Positions 1 through 11,025 of a stretch of DNA of 64,000 nt are shown in pieces. Within the stretch, counting starts at the first letter, position 1. Each line of letters starts with the position of its first letter. The notes under the pieces were generated by a model. The model ran no database searches and was not told the DNA's origin. It saw only the letters and a list, made by a program, of their open reading frames with translations. A program made the translations under genes and the position numbers. This stretch comes from Ustilago trichophora (lineage: Eukaryota > Basidiomycota > Ustilaginomycetes > Ustilaginales > Ustilaginaceae), in NCBI GenBank assembly GCA_900323505.1, contig OOIN01000008.1:434001-498000 (forward strand), read 5' to 3'.

Positions 1-2
1 AG

Positions 3-1739
3 CAGGTGAAAGGGCGAGAGGCCGGAGGACAGAGGGTTTCGAAGCTAGGAAATGCGCTGAGGAACGCGCTCAATGTGGATCAGAAGAGCGTCGTACCCAG
101 CTGTCAGTTGCTGGCACTGCTGTCCAGTGATGACGCTGAGGGTTTGCTAGATGCTGCACAGCAGCATGTCGAATGGCTACGCGAGATCACAGCGCTGGTA
201 GAGGGGCAGAACGACAAGCCAGAGATGGTAGATCTGTGCTGGATTGCTGCGTTTGGCGGTGCTGCCCGTCATCCCCCGGACAGCAAAGCGGAGGCAGAGA
301 ATCAGCAAAAATCAGTCCTCGACACTCTCCTAACCTCGTTCGCCACCGCCCACCCAACCCCGTCCTCCCTCTCTGGTCGCCCCGCAGACCGCCCCAGTAC
401 AGCAGACACCTCCACACTGCGCTTCAGAGCGGCGTGGGACTCGTTCTTCCACCGCACACTCGAGCTGTGTACGCCTTTGGGTGCGTTTGCATTGATCCCG
501 CAGGACGACACTATTCGTCTGTTGCTGGCGCAGATTCTCCGCACTGGAGATGTAGACCTCTTCGATTCCCTAAACTCTTCTTCGACTACAACCTTATCCG
601 CTTCAGAACTGGAAGATCTGGTTCTCGACGTATCCACCTCGCTCTTTGACCAGGCATCCGTCGCTTCCACCCGATCCAAAGACATCCGACTCTCTCTCTC
701 GATCCTATCCTGCTTACCCGCCACCTCCACCCGAGCTTCAGCCCAGAAGAACTTCATCGAGGCAGCCTGTCGTCTATCCTCCTTCAAGATCCGCTCCCCC
801 TTGCATCCTACGTTACCTCTGACTCCGTCCGAAATTCGCGCTACACCGGACAAGATGAACCTGATCTCGCTCCTCCTCGCGAGTCAAGAGGATGCGTTCA
901 AGTCGCCGGAACTTGTACTCGACCTGGCTATGCGGTTGTGTTGCCTGGCGCCTCTGTCGGTGGAGGAGAAGGGGTTGGTGGAGGCGAGGACGTTGGCCAT
1001 GTTGGCCGAGAGCGCTATTGCCGCAGACAAGTTCCAAGATGCTTCTGGCTTTGTTCAACGTTTGGTGGCAAAGTGTCGTCAGAAGAAGATGGAAGAGAAA
1101 GTGGTGGAATTGGGCTGGAAGACAAGTCTGCAGTTGGCAAAACATCCGAATTGGACCGATACTCCAGGACGCATTTCGACGCTAGGTCACGCTATGGCCA
1201 TGTGTCCGGCCCAACAGCTTTATGGCATGCTGAGGTTGTGGGAGCAGTTGCAGTTGCAGCTCGAGGCAGAGTTGGAGAGTGGGAAAGTGTTTGACGAGGG
1301 ATCGTCTCGAAAGGGGGGTGGCAATGGTGTGGGTGCGGGTAATTGGGGAGGAGGAGGAATGGGAGAATTGTTAACTTCGCAAACTGCAGCAGCGGCAGGA
1401 TTGGTAGGGAGTGCGGCGAATTTGCTCCCTCTCAGCTTCTCCCCCCTTAGCTACTTTAATGCATCTACCCCGAACACCAAGAACAGCCGCGCTGAATCGG
1501 GCAAAGGCGTAGACGAGAGAACGGCGAAACTCTTCGACTTTGACAACCTCTCCGGCGCCTCCTCCACAAATCACATCGATCCAAAAGACCGTGCAGTAAG
1601 AGCCGCCAGAGCTGCGAGAGACTTCCTCGGTTGGAAAGGTCAACGAGACCAAGACGAAAGTGCACAGAGTGCAGGAGGTCTAGGTGGATTCAGCTTCAGT
1701 CGTGGAGTTGGATGGTTGATCGGCGAAGAGAAACGTTGA
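3..1739 (+). CDS. Sec39-domain protein, C-terminal part (5' end outside window)
   Basis: The reading frame is open to the left edge (codon CAG at 3-5, then GTG), so the start codon lies outside the window and about 578 C-terminal residues are present. The helical sequence, with a late segment LGHAMAMCPAQQLYGMLRLW, resembles the C-terminal part of Sec39 domains (yeast Sec39/Dsl3, animal NBAS). In that family the protein is a subunit of the ER-bound Dsl1/NRZ tethering complex that captures retrograde COPI vesicles. The last about 140 residues are low-complexity (Gly-rich at about 435-455, then Ser/Ala-rich), as is common in smut fungi. The gene converges on MED21, whose 3' end is 191 bp away. 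The family assignment comes from similarity to the C-terminal signature only. Confidence 0.6.
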   Translation, partial: QVKGREAGGQRVSKLGNALRNALNVDQKSVVPSCQLLALLSSDDAEGLLDAAQQHVEWLREITALVEGQNDKPEMVDLCWIAAFGGAARHPPDSKAEAENQQKSVLDTLLTSFATAHPTPSSLSGRPADRPSTADTSTLRFRAAWDSFFHRTLELCTPLGAFALIPQDDTIRLLLAQILRTGDVDLFDSLNSSSTTTLSASELEDLVLDVSTSLFDQASVASTRSKDIRLSLSILSCLPATSTRASAQKNFIEAACRLSSFKIRSPLHPTLPLTPSEIRATPDKMNLISLLLASQEDAFKSPELVLDLAMRLCCLAPLSVEEKGLVEARTLAMLAESAIAADKFQDASGFVQRLVAKCRQKKMEEKVVELGWKTSLQLAKHPNWTDTPGRISTLGHAMAMCPAQQLYGMLRLWEQLQLQLEAELESGKVFDEGSSRKGGGNGVGAGNWGGGGMGELLTSQTAAAAGLVGSAANLLPLSFSPLSYFNASTPNTKNSRAESGKGVDERTAKLFDFDNLSGASSTNHIDPKDRAVRAARAARDFLGWKGQRDQDESAQSAGGLGGFSFSRGVGWLIGEEKR

Positions 1740-1930
1740 AGCCAACTTGTGCAGTCTTGATTCATGTCCATTTTTTTCTTCTTTTTTTTTTTTGTTCGCT
1801 ACGAAGAGGAAGATGTCTGGTCCTTCGAATCGAGATGATATCGAGTGGCGTGCGTGAAAGAGAGAGACGTTATGTTTGAAGGGTTCGTGAAAAGGCTTTT
1901 ATAAGTGGTACAAATACAAATTCTCGTATA

Positions 1931-2386
1931 TCATCCGCTCACCTCCTCCAGCTCCCTAACCAACCAACCTCTCCCATCCCTCAACTTGTCACCCAAAGCC
2001 CTTGCCAACTGCTCCACTTCCCCCCTTAACCCCTTCACCTCCTCCACCACCCTCCTATACTCCTTATTAACCTCACTCATCTCTCTCTGCAACCTATCCA
2101 ACTCTTGACCCAACTCATCCTCATTCCCTAACGCTTCTGTGGTAGGCAGGTGTAGAATGATGGATCGAATACTCTCCGCCTTCTCGACAAGGTCAGAGAC
2201 AAGTTCGGAAATCGCTTCGTCCATCTCGGTCGGCGATATCGCCTCCGTCTTGCCCAGTATCGTCAAAGGTATAGTCGAAGAGGGTAGTGTAGCGTGGATG
2301 GCTTTGCGAGACGTGTAGGCGATAGAGGAGGACATGATCGATAGTAGTAGGTCTAGGGCGCTGTCTAGTTGCGTTAGAACGTCCAT
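1931..2386 (-). CDS. MED21: Mediator complex subunit 21
   Basis: A 151-residue protein starting MDVLTQLDSALDLLL, which matches the MED21/Srb7 pattern: an N-terminal 'LTQLQDAVD'-like helix, a middle DLVEKAESIRSIILHLP segment (family: D-L-x-x-K-A-x-x-I-x-x-L-I-x-x-L-P), and a C-terminal coiled coil from about residue 95 to 150 rich in E, L and R. MED21 pairs with MED7 in the Mediator middle module and acts in RNA polymerase II transcription in the nucleus. The open frame extends 62 codons further upstream, but that part is Phe/Thr-rich and unlike the family, so I chose the ATG at 2386. It is intronless and divergent from STE14, with about 680 bp between the two starts. Confidence 0.85.
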   Translation of the reverse strand: MDVLTQLDSALDLLLSIMSSSIAYTSRKAIHATLPSSTIPLTILGKTEAISPTEMDEAISELVSDLVEKAESIRSIILHLPTTEALGNEDELGQELDRLQREMSEVNKEYRRVVEEVKGLRGEVEQLARALGDKLRDGRGWLVRELEEVSG

Positions 2387-3067
2387 TTTTGGTGCACATG
2401 TGTCTTGTGTAATACAGAAGAAGAAGAAAAAGGGGGTTGGAGGTTTGAGTGTGTATGACGAGACTTTGGCAGTGTTGTGTGCTTGAATGTCACACAGTGT
2501 GTGTATGGGACTGTGGATGGAGATTCGTTCAAGAGTGTGTGTGGTACTGAAGGATATATGAAAGAGTGACACTGGGATGTTAGGATGCCGTTGTGCCAGT
2601 GCTGATAGCGATTATGATGATGATGATGATCGTGAGAATGCTGTTGTGGGGAAGAGAAAGCAGCGCGGTTTGGGTGGAGTAAAAGTCTGCGAGATGTCCC
2701 GATTTCCGAACATTAGGGCCAGCGCGCACTTTTCCAGCTTGGACCCTGAATTCTTCCTGTTCAAACATTCCCTTTGTTTGCCTTCTTGCTTGCTTCTCGC
2801 TTTCGCTCACACGCTCTTTCCCTTTGTCATCCCGGAAGAAAGGGACATCTCGACATCATCAAAGGGACATTTGAGGTGTTTTTCATTGTTGTGCGCCCTT
2901 TTCAAATTCCGCATTAGGACTGACAAGCCACTCAAGTGTACAGTAAGTGCTTTGCGCTGGATACTGAGGAAGGAATGGGGGGTTACTTAAGGCTCTTGCT
3001 GATCCGTTTGTTCTTTCTCCCCCTTTTTTATCTCTCTTCCTCGTTGCCATTACGAATCGTTGCGAAT
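2387..3067. promoter_or_regulatory. Divergent intergenic region MED21/STE14
   Basis: 681 bp between two divergent starts. It holds a short GAT microsatellite (about 2617-2631) and one copy of the recurring GTACAGTA motif at about 2937-2944, some 125 bp before the STE14 ATG. Open frames here are not convincing as genes. Confidence 0.5.
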
Positions 3068-4027
3068 ATGGTAGATACCACAGAACCCTCCTCGATCGAC
3101 TCTAGTCTGAACTCTGGCAGCATGCCGTCGTCGCCTACGACTTCTACCTCGTCCTCTGTGGCGAGCAGCCTCGACTCCCACACGCCTACCGCAGGCATGC
3201 CAACGACCAAACACGGCCGCAATCCTGCATTCTCCACCTCGCCATCATCCCAATCCTGGCTCCAGTGGCTTTCGGACAAGTACACGATCCAATACGTCAT
3301 CCCTACCGCTTACGCCCCCGCCGCCCTGCAGATCAGCAATACCGTCTTCCCCCTCGGCCTCCTCTTCGGCCTCGTCCTACCGCGGACGCTCACCTTCCTC
3401 TACCACACCTTGACACTCTCAACCAGCAACCCCGCAGCACAAGGAGCATGGTGGACCTTCCCGCAACTCTCCATCTACCTCTGTAGCTGGGTGATCTTCC
3501 ACATGCTCGAATTCACCGTCACGGCATCCTACAACCCCACCCGGCTCTTTTCCGATTCGTTCCTGCTCAACAACGGAATCCACTACCACATCGCCCATCT
3601 CTTCTCGCTCCTCGAATTCGCCTTAACCGCCCATTTCTTTCCTCACCTCAAAACCCCCTCCATCTTCACTTACCTAGGATTGGCTCTCATCCTCTTCGGC
3701 CAGACATTGAGAAGTCTGGCGATGATCCATGCGAGTAACAACTTTTCGCACCTGTTGGCGTTTCAGAAACGCTCCGATCACAGATTGGTCACTACGGGCG
3801 TGTATGGTTATACGAGACATCCGAGCTACGTTGGATTTAGCTATTGGGCGTTGGGGACGCAGGTGCTGCTGGGGAATAAGGTGGCGTTGGTGGGTTTCAC
3901 GGGTACGCTGTGGTTGTTCTTCAGTAGGAGGATCAGAGCAGAGGAGAAGGCACTGGTGGAATTCTTTGGTGATGAATATAAAAGGTATAAGAAGAGGACG
4001 GGGAGTGGTTTGCCGTTCATCAAGTGA
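3068..4027 (+). CDS. STE14: Protein-S-isoprenylcysteine O-methyltransferase
   Basis: A 319-residue integral membrane methyltransferase of the ICMT/Ste14 family. It transfers a methyl group from S-adenosylmethionine to the C-terminal prenylcysteine of CaaX proteins (Ras, Rho, a-factor-type pheromones) at the ER. The C-terminal catalytic core is clear: VTTGVYGYTRHPSYVGFSYW (the G-x-Y-x-x-x-R-H-P-x-Y-x-G SAM-binding motif), then a hydrophobic segment and a terminal EEKALVEFFGDEYKRYKKR with the family's E-E-x-x-L-x-x-x-F-G-x-x-Y. Several hydrophobic segments precede it. The first about 60 residues are Ser/Thr-rich and probably disordered. I chose the ATG at 3068 because the frame upstream begins with GTG and encodes a UTR-like hydrophobic run. 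Pheromone processing needs this enzyme in fungi. Intronless. Confidence 0.92.
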   Translation: MVDTTEPSSIDSSLNSGSMPSSPTTSTSSSVASSLDSHTPTAGMPTTKHGRNPAFSTSPSSQSWLQWLSDKYTIQYVIPTAYAPAALQISNTVFPLGLLFGLVLPRTLTFLYHTLTLSTSNPAAQGAWWTFPQLSIYLCSWVIFHMLEFTVTASYNPTRLFSDSFLLNNGIHYHIAHLFSLLEFALTAHFFPHLKTPSIFTYLGLALILFGQTLRSLAMIHASNNFSHLLAFQKRSDHRLVTTGVYGYTRHPSYVGFSYWALGTQVLLGNKVALVGFTGTLWLFFSRRIRAEEKALVEFFGDEYKRYKKRTGSGLPFIK

Positions 4028-5158
4028 TGGGCTTGCTCGGATAGGATGTATACTGTAGCCGCGAGCGATTCTCGTTGATGTGAAATAACGTCAAAGCAAA
4101 GCACCGTACCAGAAGCATAGTCAATCAAATAGATCAATCCAGGAACCAACGTGTTGCATGGTTTCCTCTCCGCCGGTCAAAGGGTCCCACGGTCGATAGT
4201 GTAGTACATGCATGTCGATGATGGGAGCATTGCGAGTCGGAACCGAATCCACGCTCGGCAAGGGGGAAACGAAACAGGCGAGCGTGCCTGCGTGTGAGCC
4301 ATGACAGCTGCTCGTCGTGTCGGATGCCCGGCGACCAGTTGGTGCCAACATAAATATCATATATCCTTGCGTTTGCTGCGCAATCTGGTCCCGAAAGTCA
4401 AGCGAAGGAAGCAAAAAGGTCTGGCTGGCGCGCCGAGCTCACTATCATCCCTTCAACCCCCAAAGCTATACAGCCCAAGCAGAATGCCAAGGAAGAACAA
4501 GAGGATGGTTCAACAAGCCGCACTTTGCGCACGCATGAAAATGTGAAATCTTTCCAAAATGTCTCTGCTCGCATTACTGTATGGTGCTGTGCTGAGCGTG
4601 TCGGAAAGCCGTTCCCGACTTTTTTTTTTTTTTGAGCGTTGAGACAGCGCTCGCTTCTGACACTACCACCATCTGGCTCACACGGTCCCCATACACACAA
4701 ATCGAGATCCACCTTTTCCATATTTACATTTGGTTTTGAGGCGCGCGTGGATGCGAGGCATTGGAAAAGAGGCGTTTCCCGTGCCAAGCAAGTCGTGCTA
4801 AATTCGGCATCTCGACTTGATCAGATGATCCTCTTCTCTTGGCTTCTTGGTTGCTTTTCATCTCTGCGGATAGCGAGGAAGCAACTTACAAAGAATGGTT
4901 GTCAGATACCGTAACAGGTCGAATGCAAAATTCTCCGTTTTTTTCACTGCACGCAGCACCTGCATAATGTGACAGAAGTGAAAGTGCGCCGTGGACAAGC
5001 AACGATTTTATTTTAAAATAATAATAATAATAATGGAACCGGCTTCGTGTCTGTGTGTGTCTCACGATTCTTTGTTGAGAGGTAAGCGCTGCAAGGGCGA
5101 GAAAATTGCAACGCCGATCGATCAACCCACCAAACGAAAAGAAAAAAAAAACCCACTC

Positions 5159-5209
<51 letters not shown>

Positions 5210-5560
5210 CAGCTGCCGCTTCTCTCTCACCTTGCATAACTGTCACCAACTCTGTCCTCAAGGTGACTACAGTAGCGATATTCGTGATTCGAGAAGCAAT
5301 TCCTTTCGTTTCGTTGTTGCCGATACCATCATCTTCTCTGCCATCTTCACCCTTTGTTCCTCTGCCACTCTTCATTACTTGTTGTTGCGCGGATATTGGG
5401 AGTGGCGCTTCGTTCTGTACAGCACGATCAGTGTGCGCAACTCCTTCTCCTCGTCCTCTACCTCTATCATCTGCTTCAAGACGACAACGACATGGCGTTG
5501 CACGTGTCCTCATCCTAGATGCTCTAATCCACTCTCACCTCGATTCTTGATTGTCCCGAC
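4028..5560. other. Gene-free interval with microsatellites
   Basis: 1.53 kb between STE14 and the TRP-like gene. I see no supportable gene. It contains a T run at about 4620-4633, an ATA/ATT-type run at about 5015-5034, and a compound (TG)n(AG)n microsatellite at about 5160-5204. The last few hundred bases are probably the promoter and leader of the downstream gene. Confidence 0.5.
5160..5204. repeat. Compound TG/AG microsatellite
   Basis: About five TG units run directly into about seventeen AG units, about 360 bp upstream of the TRP-like ORF. Likely length-variable. Confidence 0.85.
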
Positions 5561-8500
5561 ATGTCCTCCAACGTCATGATGGGTTTGGGCCGGAATCGCC
5601 CATCGGCATCTCTCCGATTGGCGCTCTTGGCACTGCTTTGCTTCTGCGTCACTTTGAGCTCGGCACAAACCGTCACAGAGATCGTCACCTTCACTACGGG
5701 CTCAGCCTCTCTCAACACTCCCACCAGAACCGCAGCTCCAGCAGCCAATGCCACCGCCACACGCACCCAAGCCCAAGTCACCAGCACCACCATCCCCGAG
5801 CTCCAACTCACCGGTCCTCAAGTACCCTTCTTGCTCCAAAAACCCATCCCTGCTCAGTATGACGATCTTACGCGCAAAGTCGCCTCTCGTATGAAGGATG
5901 TCTACTTCACAGGTTGCCCAGCAGATCAGGTCAACTACGTCGATCCTGCACTTCGCATCAACATCTCTGCCGTGTATACCCAGTTCGATCCCGATCTCGG
6001 CAGCAGTCGCATCCTTTCCGAACAAAACAGCTACGACTCGGGCGTGCTCCGTATCACCGCCGTCGGCGCTACCGATTCACAGGGCAGGACGGTTAACACC
6101 AATGTCACGCCACAATTGCTCAGCACCCTGTCGGTGGAAACGCAGTTTCTCACTTTCAGCGTCTTTCGAAATGACTCGTATCTCTGCGATAGTCTCTATC
6201 CCGTCGCACCCGATCCGAATGGCACCGTCATCAACGGGGTTGTGATTCAACCCGCAGGCTGTCTGTATGGTCCAGGTCAGGTGTCTCTCGGTGTAGGCAT
6301 CCCTTTGAACGACACCTACACTCTGGGAACGCTGTGGACTCGCATCCGACTCAGCGACACCTCTTCCCCACCTCTCGACATTGCCTGCATCGAAATCTAC
6401 GCCAGCCCTTACGATGACTCCAAATGGTACTGGGATCTCATCTTTTGGTTCCCCGTCGCCCTCACCATCGGCTACTTTGTCATCATCGCCCTCGGTCGCA
6501 TCTTTTGCGCCCTCACCTCGCGCGCTCGAGCCTTCAAGCACAAGGCCAGAGAAGGAAGCCAGCCCAACATTATCAAAGACACCATCGCTCCCACCCTCGT
6601 CTCCTCGATCACGGGCCAAAAGCTCGCCCTCAGCGCCGCACTCCTTCGTTTCGCTACACCCGGTTGCTGGGATATCATCCTCCACACCCAGTTCGTAGCC
6701 GCCATCTCAATGGTGGCGGTGCGATGGCCCGAGTTCTCGTACGGATTCTTCAAACAGGCCGCTTGGTCGACCTTGACCGGCAACGTCACCATCATTCGCC
6801 CAACGGAATTGGATAGCCAGTTCAATCTCGTTTCGACCAACGCAACATTGCCGTCGGGCGATATCAGCTCGCAATTTAGCAATCGCACCTCGCCACTCTA
6901 CATGAACGATCAGGCAGCCAACAGGTTGATGAATCTCGATGGCGCCAGTCCTGGCATGGATGCATATGCACACGCCGTCGGGTTGAGGACCCGCGATCTC
7001 TTTGGAACCTGTCTCTCGATTTGGTTCTTGATCGTTGCAGCCATCGTCGGTATCTCGTTGCTGGTGTGGATCGTAGACTCTTTCCACGACACCTTCTTGC
7101 GGCTGCAGAAACGCAGGGAGGACGGCTTCAACCTCAATGTGGGCGATGGAAGCGCGGCAGTTGAAACAAAAGAGATGGTCGAGGCCGATGACGATCAACC
7201 CCGTTCCTCCCTCAGCCGACGAGGAGGCTATCGCTTCATCGGCACCGGTAGCAAACGACTCTTTGGATCCAGCAACAATACTTTCCACTTCCGCATGCTC
7301 CACGGCAACTTCTTGCGCGCCATCTTCCTCTTCCACCTTCCCATCACCATCTTCACCACATACCAGATGGCGAACGCCGACATCTTCTCCGCTACATCCG
7401 TCGGCCTGGCCGGTTTAGCTTTTGCATTCCTCTCCGTCCTCGCTCCCGTCTACGCCATCTTTTGCATCAGTCGCGCACCCACCGCCAAACTCTACGACTC
7501 CATCGGAACACTCGCAGCTTTCGGACCCGTTTACAACAACTACAGCCCAGGCTCGCAACTCTTCTGCGCCGTCGATTTCGCACGCACCTTTGTGCTCGGT
7601 GTCGTCATCGGCGCAGGCCAGCAAAGCGGCAGTGCACAGGCGATCATCATACTCGTCTTTGAGATCATGTTTGCCCTCGCTTGCAGTCTCTGGCTGCCTT
7701 GGGGCGAGGGAGCCATGATGGGTCCCGTCAGCTTTGTGGCCAATGTGCTGCGTATCATCACGGCTGTACTGCTGCTGTTGCTCAGCCCCTTGGTCGACTT
7801 TGGAAGGGAGCCAAATGGATGGTTCACCTATGTCATTCTGCTCATCCAGGCGATTCTGTACGTCTGCGCCGCGCTCATCTTGGTCGTCAAGATGGTGGAA
7901 GGCTTGGTTCGATTGGTGGGTCGGGCGTCGTTTGACGAGCGTGCTTCCCCCCGTCTATCCGGTCTCGGTGGTGCAATTCGCAAGATCAAGAAGAGGAAGG
8001 AACGTAAGCTGCAGCTCAACAAAAAGGTCAAACCATCACAGACGAGGCCACTCAACCGCTCCACCAGCACCAACACCCAGACGCTCATGCTTGCCAGTTT
8101 GGGCAAGGAGAGTTCGACAGGCGAAAACACACCCGCGGCTCCATCTTCTCCACGAAAGCTCAGCACCTCGTTGCCTTCGACCATGTCGATGGGTCGCATG
8201 CCGATGCATTCTCGCCAGGCTTCGTACGCTTCGTATCTGGATAGTCAGTTCCAGGGTAGGAGATCGCCCGCGGATATGCTGGCTGATGGGAACGGGCCGT
8301 ACTCGACGTATCTGAGGGGCGATCCGCACGATGAAGGGTATATCATGGCTGCACTGCCGCCGACGGTTGCTAACGGTAGGCCGGTATCTCCACCGCCACA
8401 GCTGCATCAGTGGAGTGGGAGACAGTCTCCACCACCAGCCACCCAATCCGGATTCGTTCGAATGGGCGGTGGACGCGCAACCGACTCGGCACCTTACCAA

Positions 8501-9967
8501 GCTCTTCACGGCGCAGCCGGTCAGCTCCCTCGACCGCTCAGCAGTGGCAGCGTGGAGCGCATGTCTCCGACACAGCAGTATCAAAACCTACCCCCTCAAC
8601 GCCGCGTACGACCCCAATCGCAAAGCGCAGCCGTCGAATCCTACTTTGACCAGCAGCGTCGCCGATCCATGCCACCCACCGACAACAACAATGACTCGAC
8701 CACCATCGGTCTCTCTAGCACCGAAGCCGCCGCACGCAACGCCACCATCCGACGCTATTCCCAAGGCGCCCAGCTGCGCGCCTCCCAGTCCATCGCCGGT
8801 ATGATGGCGGTCGACGAAGAAGGCCAGCCCATCCAGCGCGCCAACAAGAAGCAAAAGGGCAAGTTCTGGAAGCGCGGCGGTAGCGGAGCACGCAGTGACT
8901 CTGACAGCGACGACGACGATGATGACGGTTATGGAGGAGGTGGTGGATATGGCACTGCGCCATTCAGGTCTCGTGGTGGATGGAGAGGGTTGAACAAGAT
9001 GAGTGCCGCGATGAGCAGTTTGGCCGCGCGTCTGGGTGGGAATACTGGTAAGGCGGGTGTAGAGGAGGATGCGAATACTAGCCTTGAGCCTCCCACGTCG
9101 GACGTGGATGGATCTGGCCCAAGGCAAGGTGGTGGTGGATTTGAAGTGGTGAGACCGCAGAGACCAAGACGCAGCTCGGCGGCGGCGGAGAGAGCGTTAG
9201 ATTCGACAGCGTTGGCTGCGGCGAGTGCGCAGCAGGTTCAGCCGTCGCCGACGCCTACGGCTGTTCAGACGCTGAATAGTACCGATGCGATGCCGATGAG
9301 GAGCGGTAGTGCTGGCAGAGGTTTGTCTTCTGCTGCCGATGCGTACTCTACCCCAGCTTACGAGGCGCATCATCACAATGCAGGTTATGATGACTTTGAC
9401 CCGTCCTCAGGCACCCTGCCACCCGGCGCTGCGCAACAGGCACTACTCCTACCCTTCCGGACCACCCCCACAGCCACAGCCACGACCTCCAACACTACCA
9501 ACCGTCCCACATCCAGCAGCAACTTGCCCACCAACTCGACCACCCATAGCAAACCAACCAAACTCGACGAGGAAATGTTTTGGGTCTCGACCTCACGCCC
9601 TACATCGCACGTCTCGCGTCCAGCGTCGACCTCTTCCTCCCGCATGATGGCGGCGGCGCTCTCGGGTTCCGAAACGAGAGATTCGCGTCAACAAGTATCC
9701 ACCTCTTCCTCGAAAGGCAAGATTGCCGAACCGATGCAGGCCGAAGTGGTTAATATCGAATCGTCTTCCGAAGGAGAGACTCCTCCTGCGGTTGCTTCCA
9801 ACACCGGGCCGATGCTGGGCTTGGACAACCAAGGAGGCGGATTGTTCGATGCGGAGGGGAGGGTGAATGAGGCAGCGATCAACTTTGATCGACCTTCACC
9901 ATCTGTTCTGGTGGAGAGGAGACAGCAACAAGGGGTGTGGGATGCTGCTCAGGCGTACAACTCTTAG
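5561..9967 (+). CDS. TRP-like / Flc-family membrane protein
   Basis: A 1468-residue intronless protein. Residues 1-36 form a signal peptide ending around LSSAQ. Residues about 40-285 are a luminal ML-like domain with conserved Cys and many N-glycosylation sites. From about residue 288 (YWDLIFWFPVALTIGYFVII) to about 790 there are multiple hydrophobic segments arranged as in the fungal TRP-like ion channel/Flc family (Pkd2-like in fission yeast; yeast Flc1-3, linked to FAD transport, calcium and cell-wall maintenance). The last about 650 residues are a cytosolic low-complexity tail with a poly-Asp stretch, a Gly-rich stretch and Ser/Thr/Pro-rich stretches. The family is usually much shorter in yeasts (about 700-800 aa), so the tail is the odd feature. 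Actual ion selectivity cannot be judged from sequence. Confidence 0.8.
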   Translation: MSSNVMMGLGRNRPSASLRLALLALLCFCVTLSSAQTVTEIVTFTTGSASLNTPTRTAAPAANATATRTQAQVTSTTIPELQLTGPQVPFLLQKPIPAQYDDLTRKVASRMKDVYFTGCPADQVNYVDPALRINISAVYTQFDPDLGSSRILSEQNSYDSGVLRITAVGATDSQGRTVNTNVTPQLLSTLSVETQFLTFSVFRNDSYLCDSLYPVAPDPNGTVINGVVIQPAGCLYGPGQVSLGVGIPLNDTYTLGTLWTRIRLSDTSSPPLDIACIEIYASPYDDSKWYWDLIFWFPVALTIGYFVIIALGRIFCALTSRARAFKHKAREGSQPNIIKDTIAPTLVSSITGQKLALSAALLRFATPGCWDIILHTQFVAAISMVAVRWPEFSYGFFKQAAWSTLTGNVTIIRPTELDSQFNLVSTNATLPSGDISSQFSNRTSPLYMNDQAANRLMNLDGASPGMDAYAHAVGLRTRDLFGTCLSIWFLIVAAIVGISLLVWIVDSFHDTFLRLQKRREDGFNLNVGDGSAAVETKEMVEADDDQPRSSLSRRGGYRFIGTGSKRLFGSSNNTFHFRMLHGNFLRAIFLFHLPITIFTTYQMANADIFSATSVGLAGLAFAFLSVLAPVYAIFCISRAPTAKLYDSIGTLAAFGPVYNNYSPGSQLFCAVDFARTFVLGVVIGAGQQSGSAQAIIILVFEIMFALACSLWLPWGEGAMMGPVSFVANVLRIITAVLLLLLSPLVDFGREPNGWFTYVILLIQAILYVCAALILVVKMVEGLVRLVGRASFDERASPRLSGLGGAIRKIKKRKERKLQLNKKVKPSQTRPLNRSTSTNTQTLMLASLGKESSTGENTPAAPSSPRKLSTSLPSTMSMGRMPMHSRQASYASYLDSQFQGRRSPADMLADGNGPYSTYLRGDPHDEGYIMAALPPTVANGRPVSPPPQLHQWSGRQSPPPATQSGFVRMGGGRATDSAPYQALHGAAGQLPRPLSSGSVERMSPTQQYQNLPPQRRVRPQSQSAAVESYFDQQRRRSMPPTDNNNDSTTIGLSSTEAAARNATIRRYSQGAQLRASQSIAGMMAVDEEGQPIQRANKKQKGKFWKRGGSGARSDSDSDDDDDDGYGGGGGYGTAPFRSRGGWRGLNKMSAAMSSLAARLGGNTGKAGVEEDANTSLEPPTSDVDGSGPRQGGGGFEVVRPQRPRRSSAAAERALDSTALAAASAQQVQPSPTPTAVQTLNSTDAMPMRSGSAGRGLSSAADAYSTPAYEAHHHNAGYDDFDPSSGTLPPGAAQQALLLPFRTTPTATATTSNTTNRPTSSSNLPTNSTTHSKPTKLDEEMFWVSTSRPTSHVSRPASTSSSRMMAAALSGSETRDSRQQVSTSSSKGKIAEPMQAEVVNIESSSEGETPPAVASNTGPMLGLDNQGGGLFDAEGRVNEAAINFDRPSPSVLVERRQQQGVWDAAQAYNS

Positions 9968-10304
9968 TATTATTTTCATTGCGCATTGGTATGACTTTAG
10001 CATGGTATGTTTCGATTTGTTTCTTGTTATATGGACAATTTTTGATTGCCGTTTTTTTTTTTTCGTTTCAGCCCATGGCGAGATGCGAGTACGATGTCGT
10101 GTGAGACGGGGGTTTGAGGGCGGAGGTGAGCGGCTTTGACACTGACAGGAGAGCAAGAGAGGGAAATGGCGGAAACGTGCCGTTACTTCCTTCTTCTTTC
10201 CACACCACCACAACCACGCGGTGTTGGTTTGTTTTTTGTGCCAAGGCCGGTCACTTTTTTCCTCAACCTTCGCACATGAAAAGAGTATCGCCAACTTGGG
10301 ATGA

Positions 10305-10322
10305 GGGGGGGGGGGGGGGGGG
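10305..10322 (+). repeat. Homopolymer G run (18)
   Basis: Eighteen consecutive G in an intergenic region; potential four-stranded structure and sequencing-error hot spot. Confidence 0.9.
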
Positions 10323-10977
10323 AAGGGTGGGTAATAGGCCGGCATTTTCTTTTTCAAGGGTCTGTCTGTACGTAACGATGAAAGCGAGCGTTGAAAAGGG
10401 CGCGAAAAAAGTTGCTGCAGGGTCAGGATCAGGGACAAGAAGCCAGGGGGGACAGGGTGAGGACAGGGTGAGGAAGGTTGGTGTGCCTTTTTTTTTCGTG
10501 ATGCTTGTTTGTTCTTGTCAAAACATCCCATGTGAGCACATGGCCAAGCCAGTCTCGATCCAGCCCAAGCAAGGTTTCACCCGCACCTATCGATCGACAC
10601 TAAGGAGTACAGTAAGCGGATCGAACGAAAAGGAAAAAGCAAAATTCCAGATGCTCTGGTGAAAGGAAAAAAAATTGGTACCGGTTACCGCCTCACTCAA
10701 AATCCCGAATGACCGATCGCGTGGCCGACTCACCAAGTTACAGTCACACTCTGTGCAATTGGATTTTCTTTTTTCAGCTGCAATTCATTTCTTCTTGTTC
10801 CACCATCACCACCTTTTTTTCTTTTTCTTTTTTCTTTTTTTTTTTTTTTCTTTGCTGCATGCATGGTGTAACGTGGCTTGTTCTGACAGAGCAGAGTGCA
10901 TATATGTACGATTCACACGTGTAACTCAACTCGCTTTCCTTAAATTACACACTCTCTCTCTCTCGACAAAGTTTTCT

Positions 10978-11025
10978 GTGCAGTGGTGTGCAGTGGTGTG
11001 CAGTGATGTGCAGTGAGTGGTGTGA
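10978..11025 (+). repeat. Short tandem GTGCAGTG-type repeats
   Basis: Units of about 10 nt (variants of TGTGCAGTGG) repeat four times, with a degenerate continuation, in the upstream region of the zinc-cluster gene. Confidence 0.7.

Noticed and set aside
10114..10662. Possible 182-residue gene upstream of the zinc-cluster regulator
   Set aside because: The frame runs through an 18-G homopolymer and has no conserved pattern; no supporting splice or start context.
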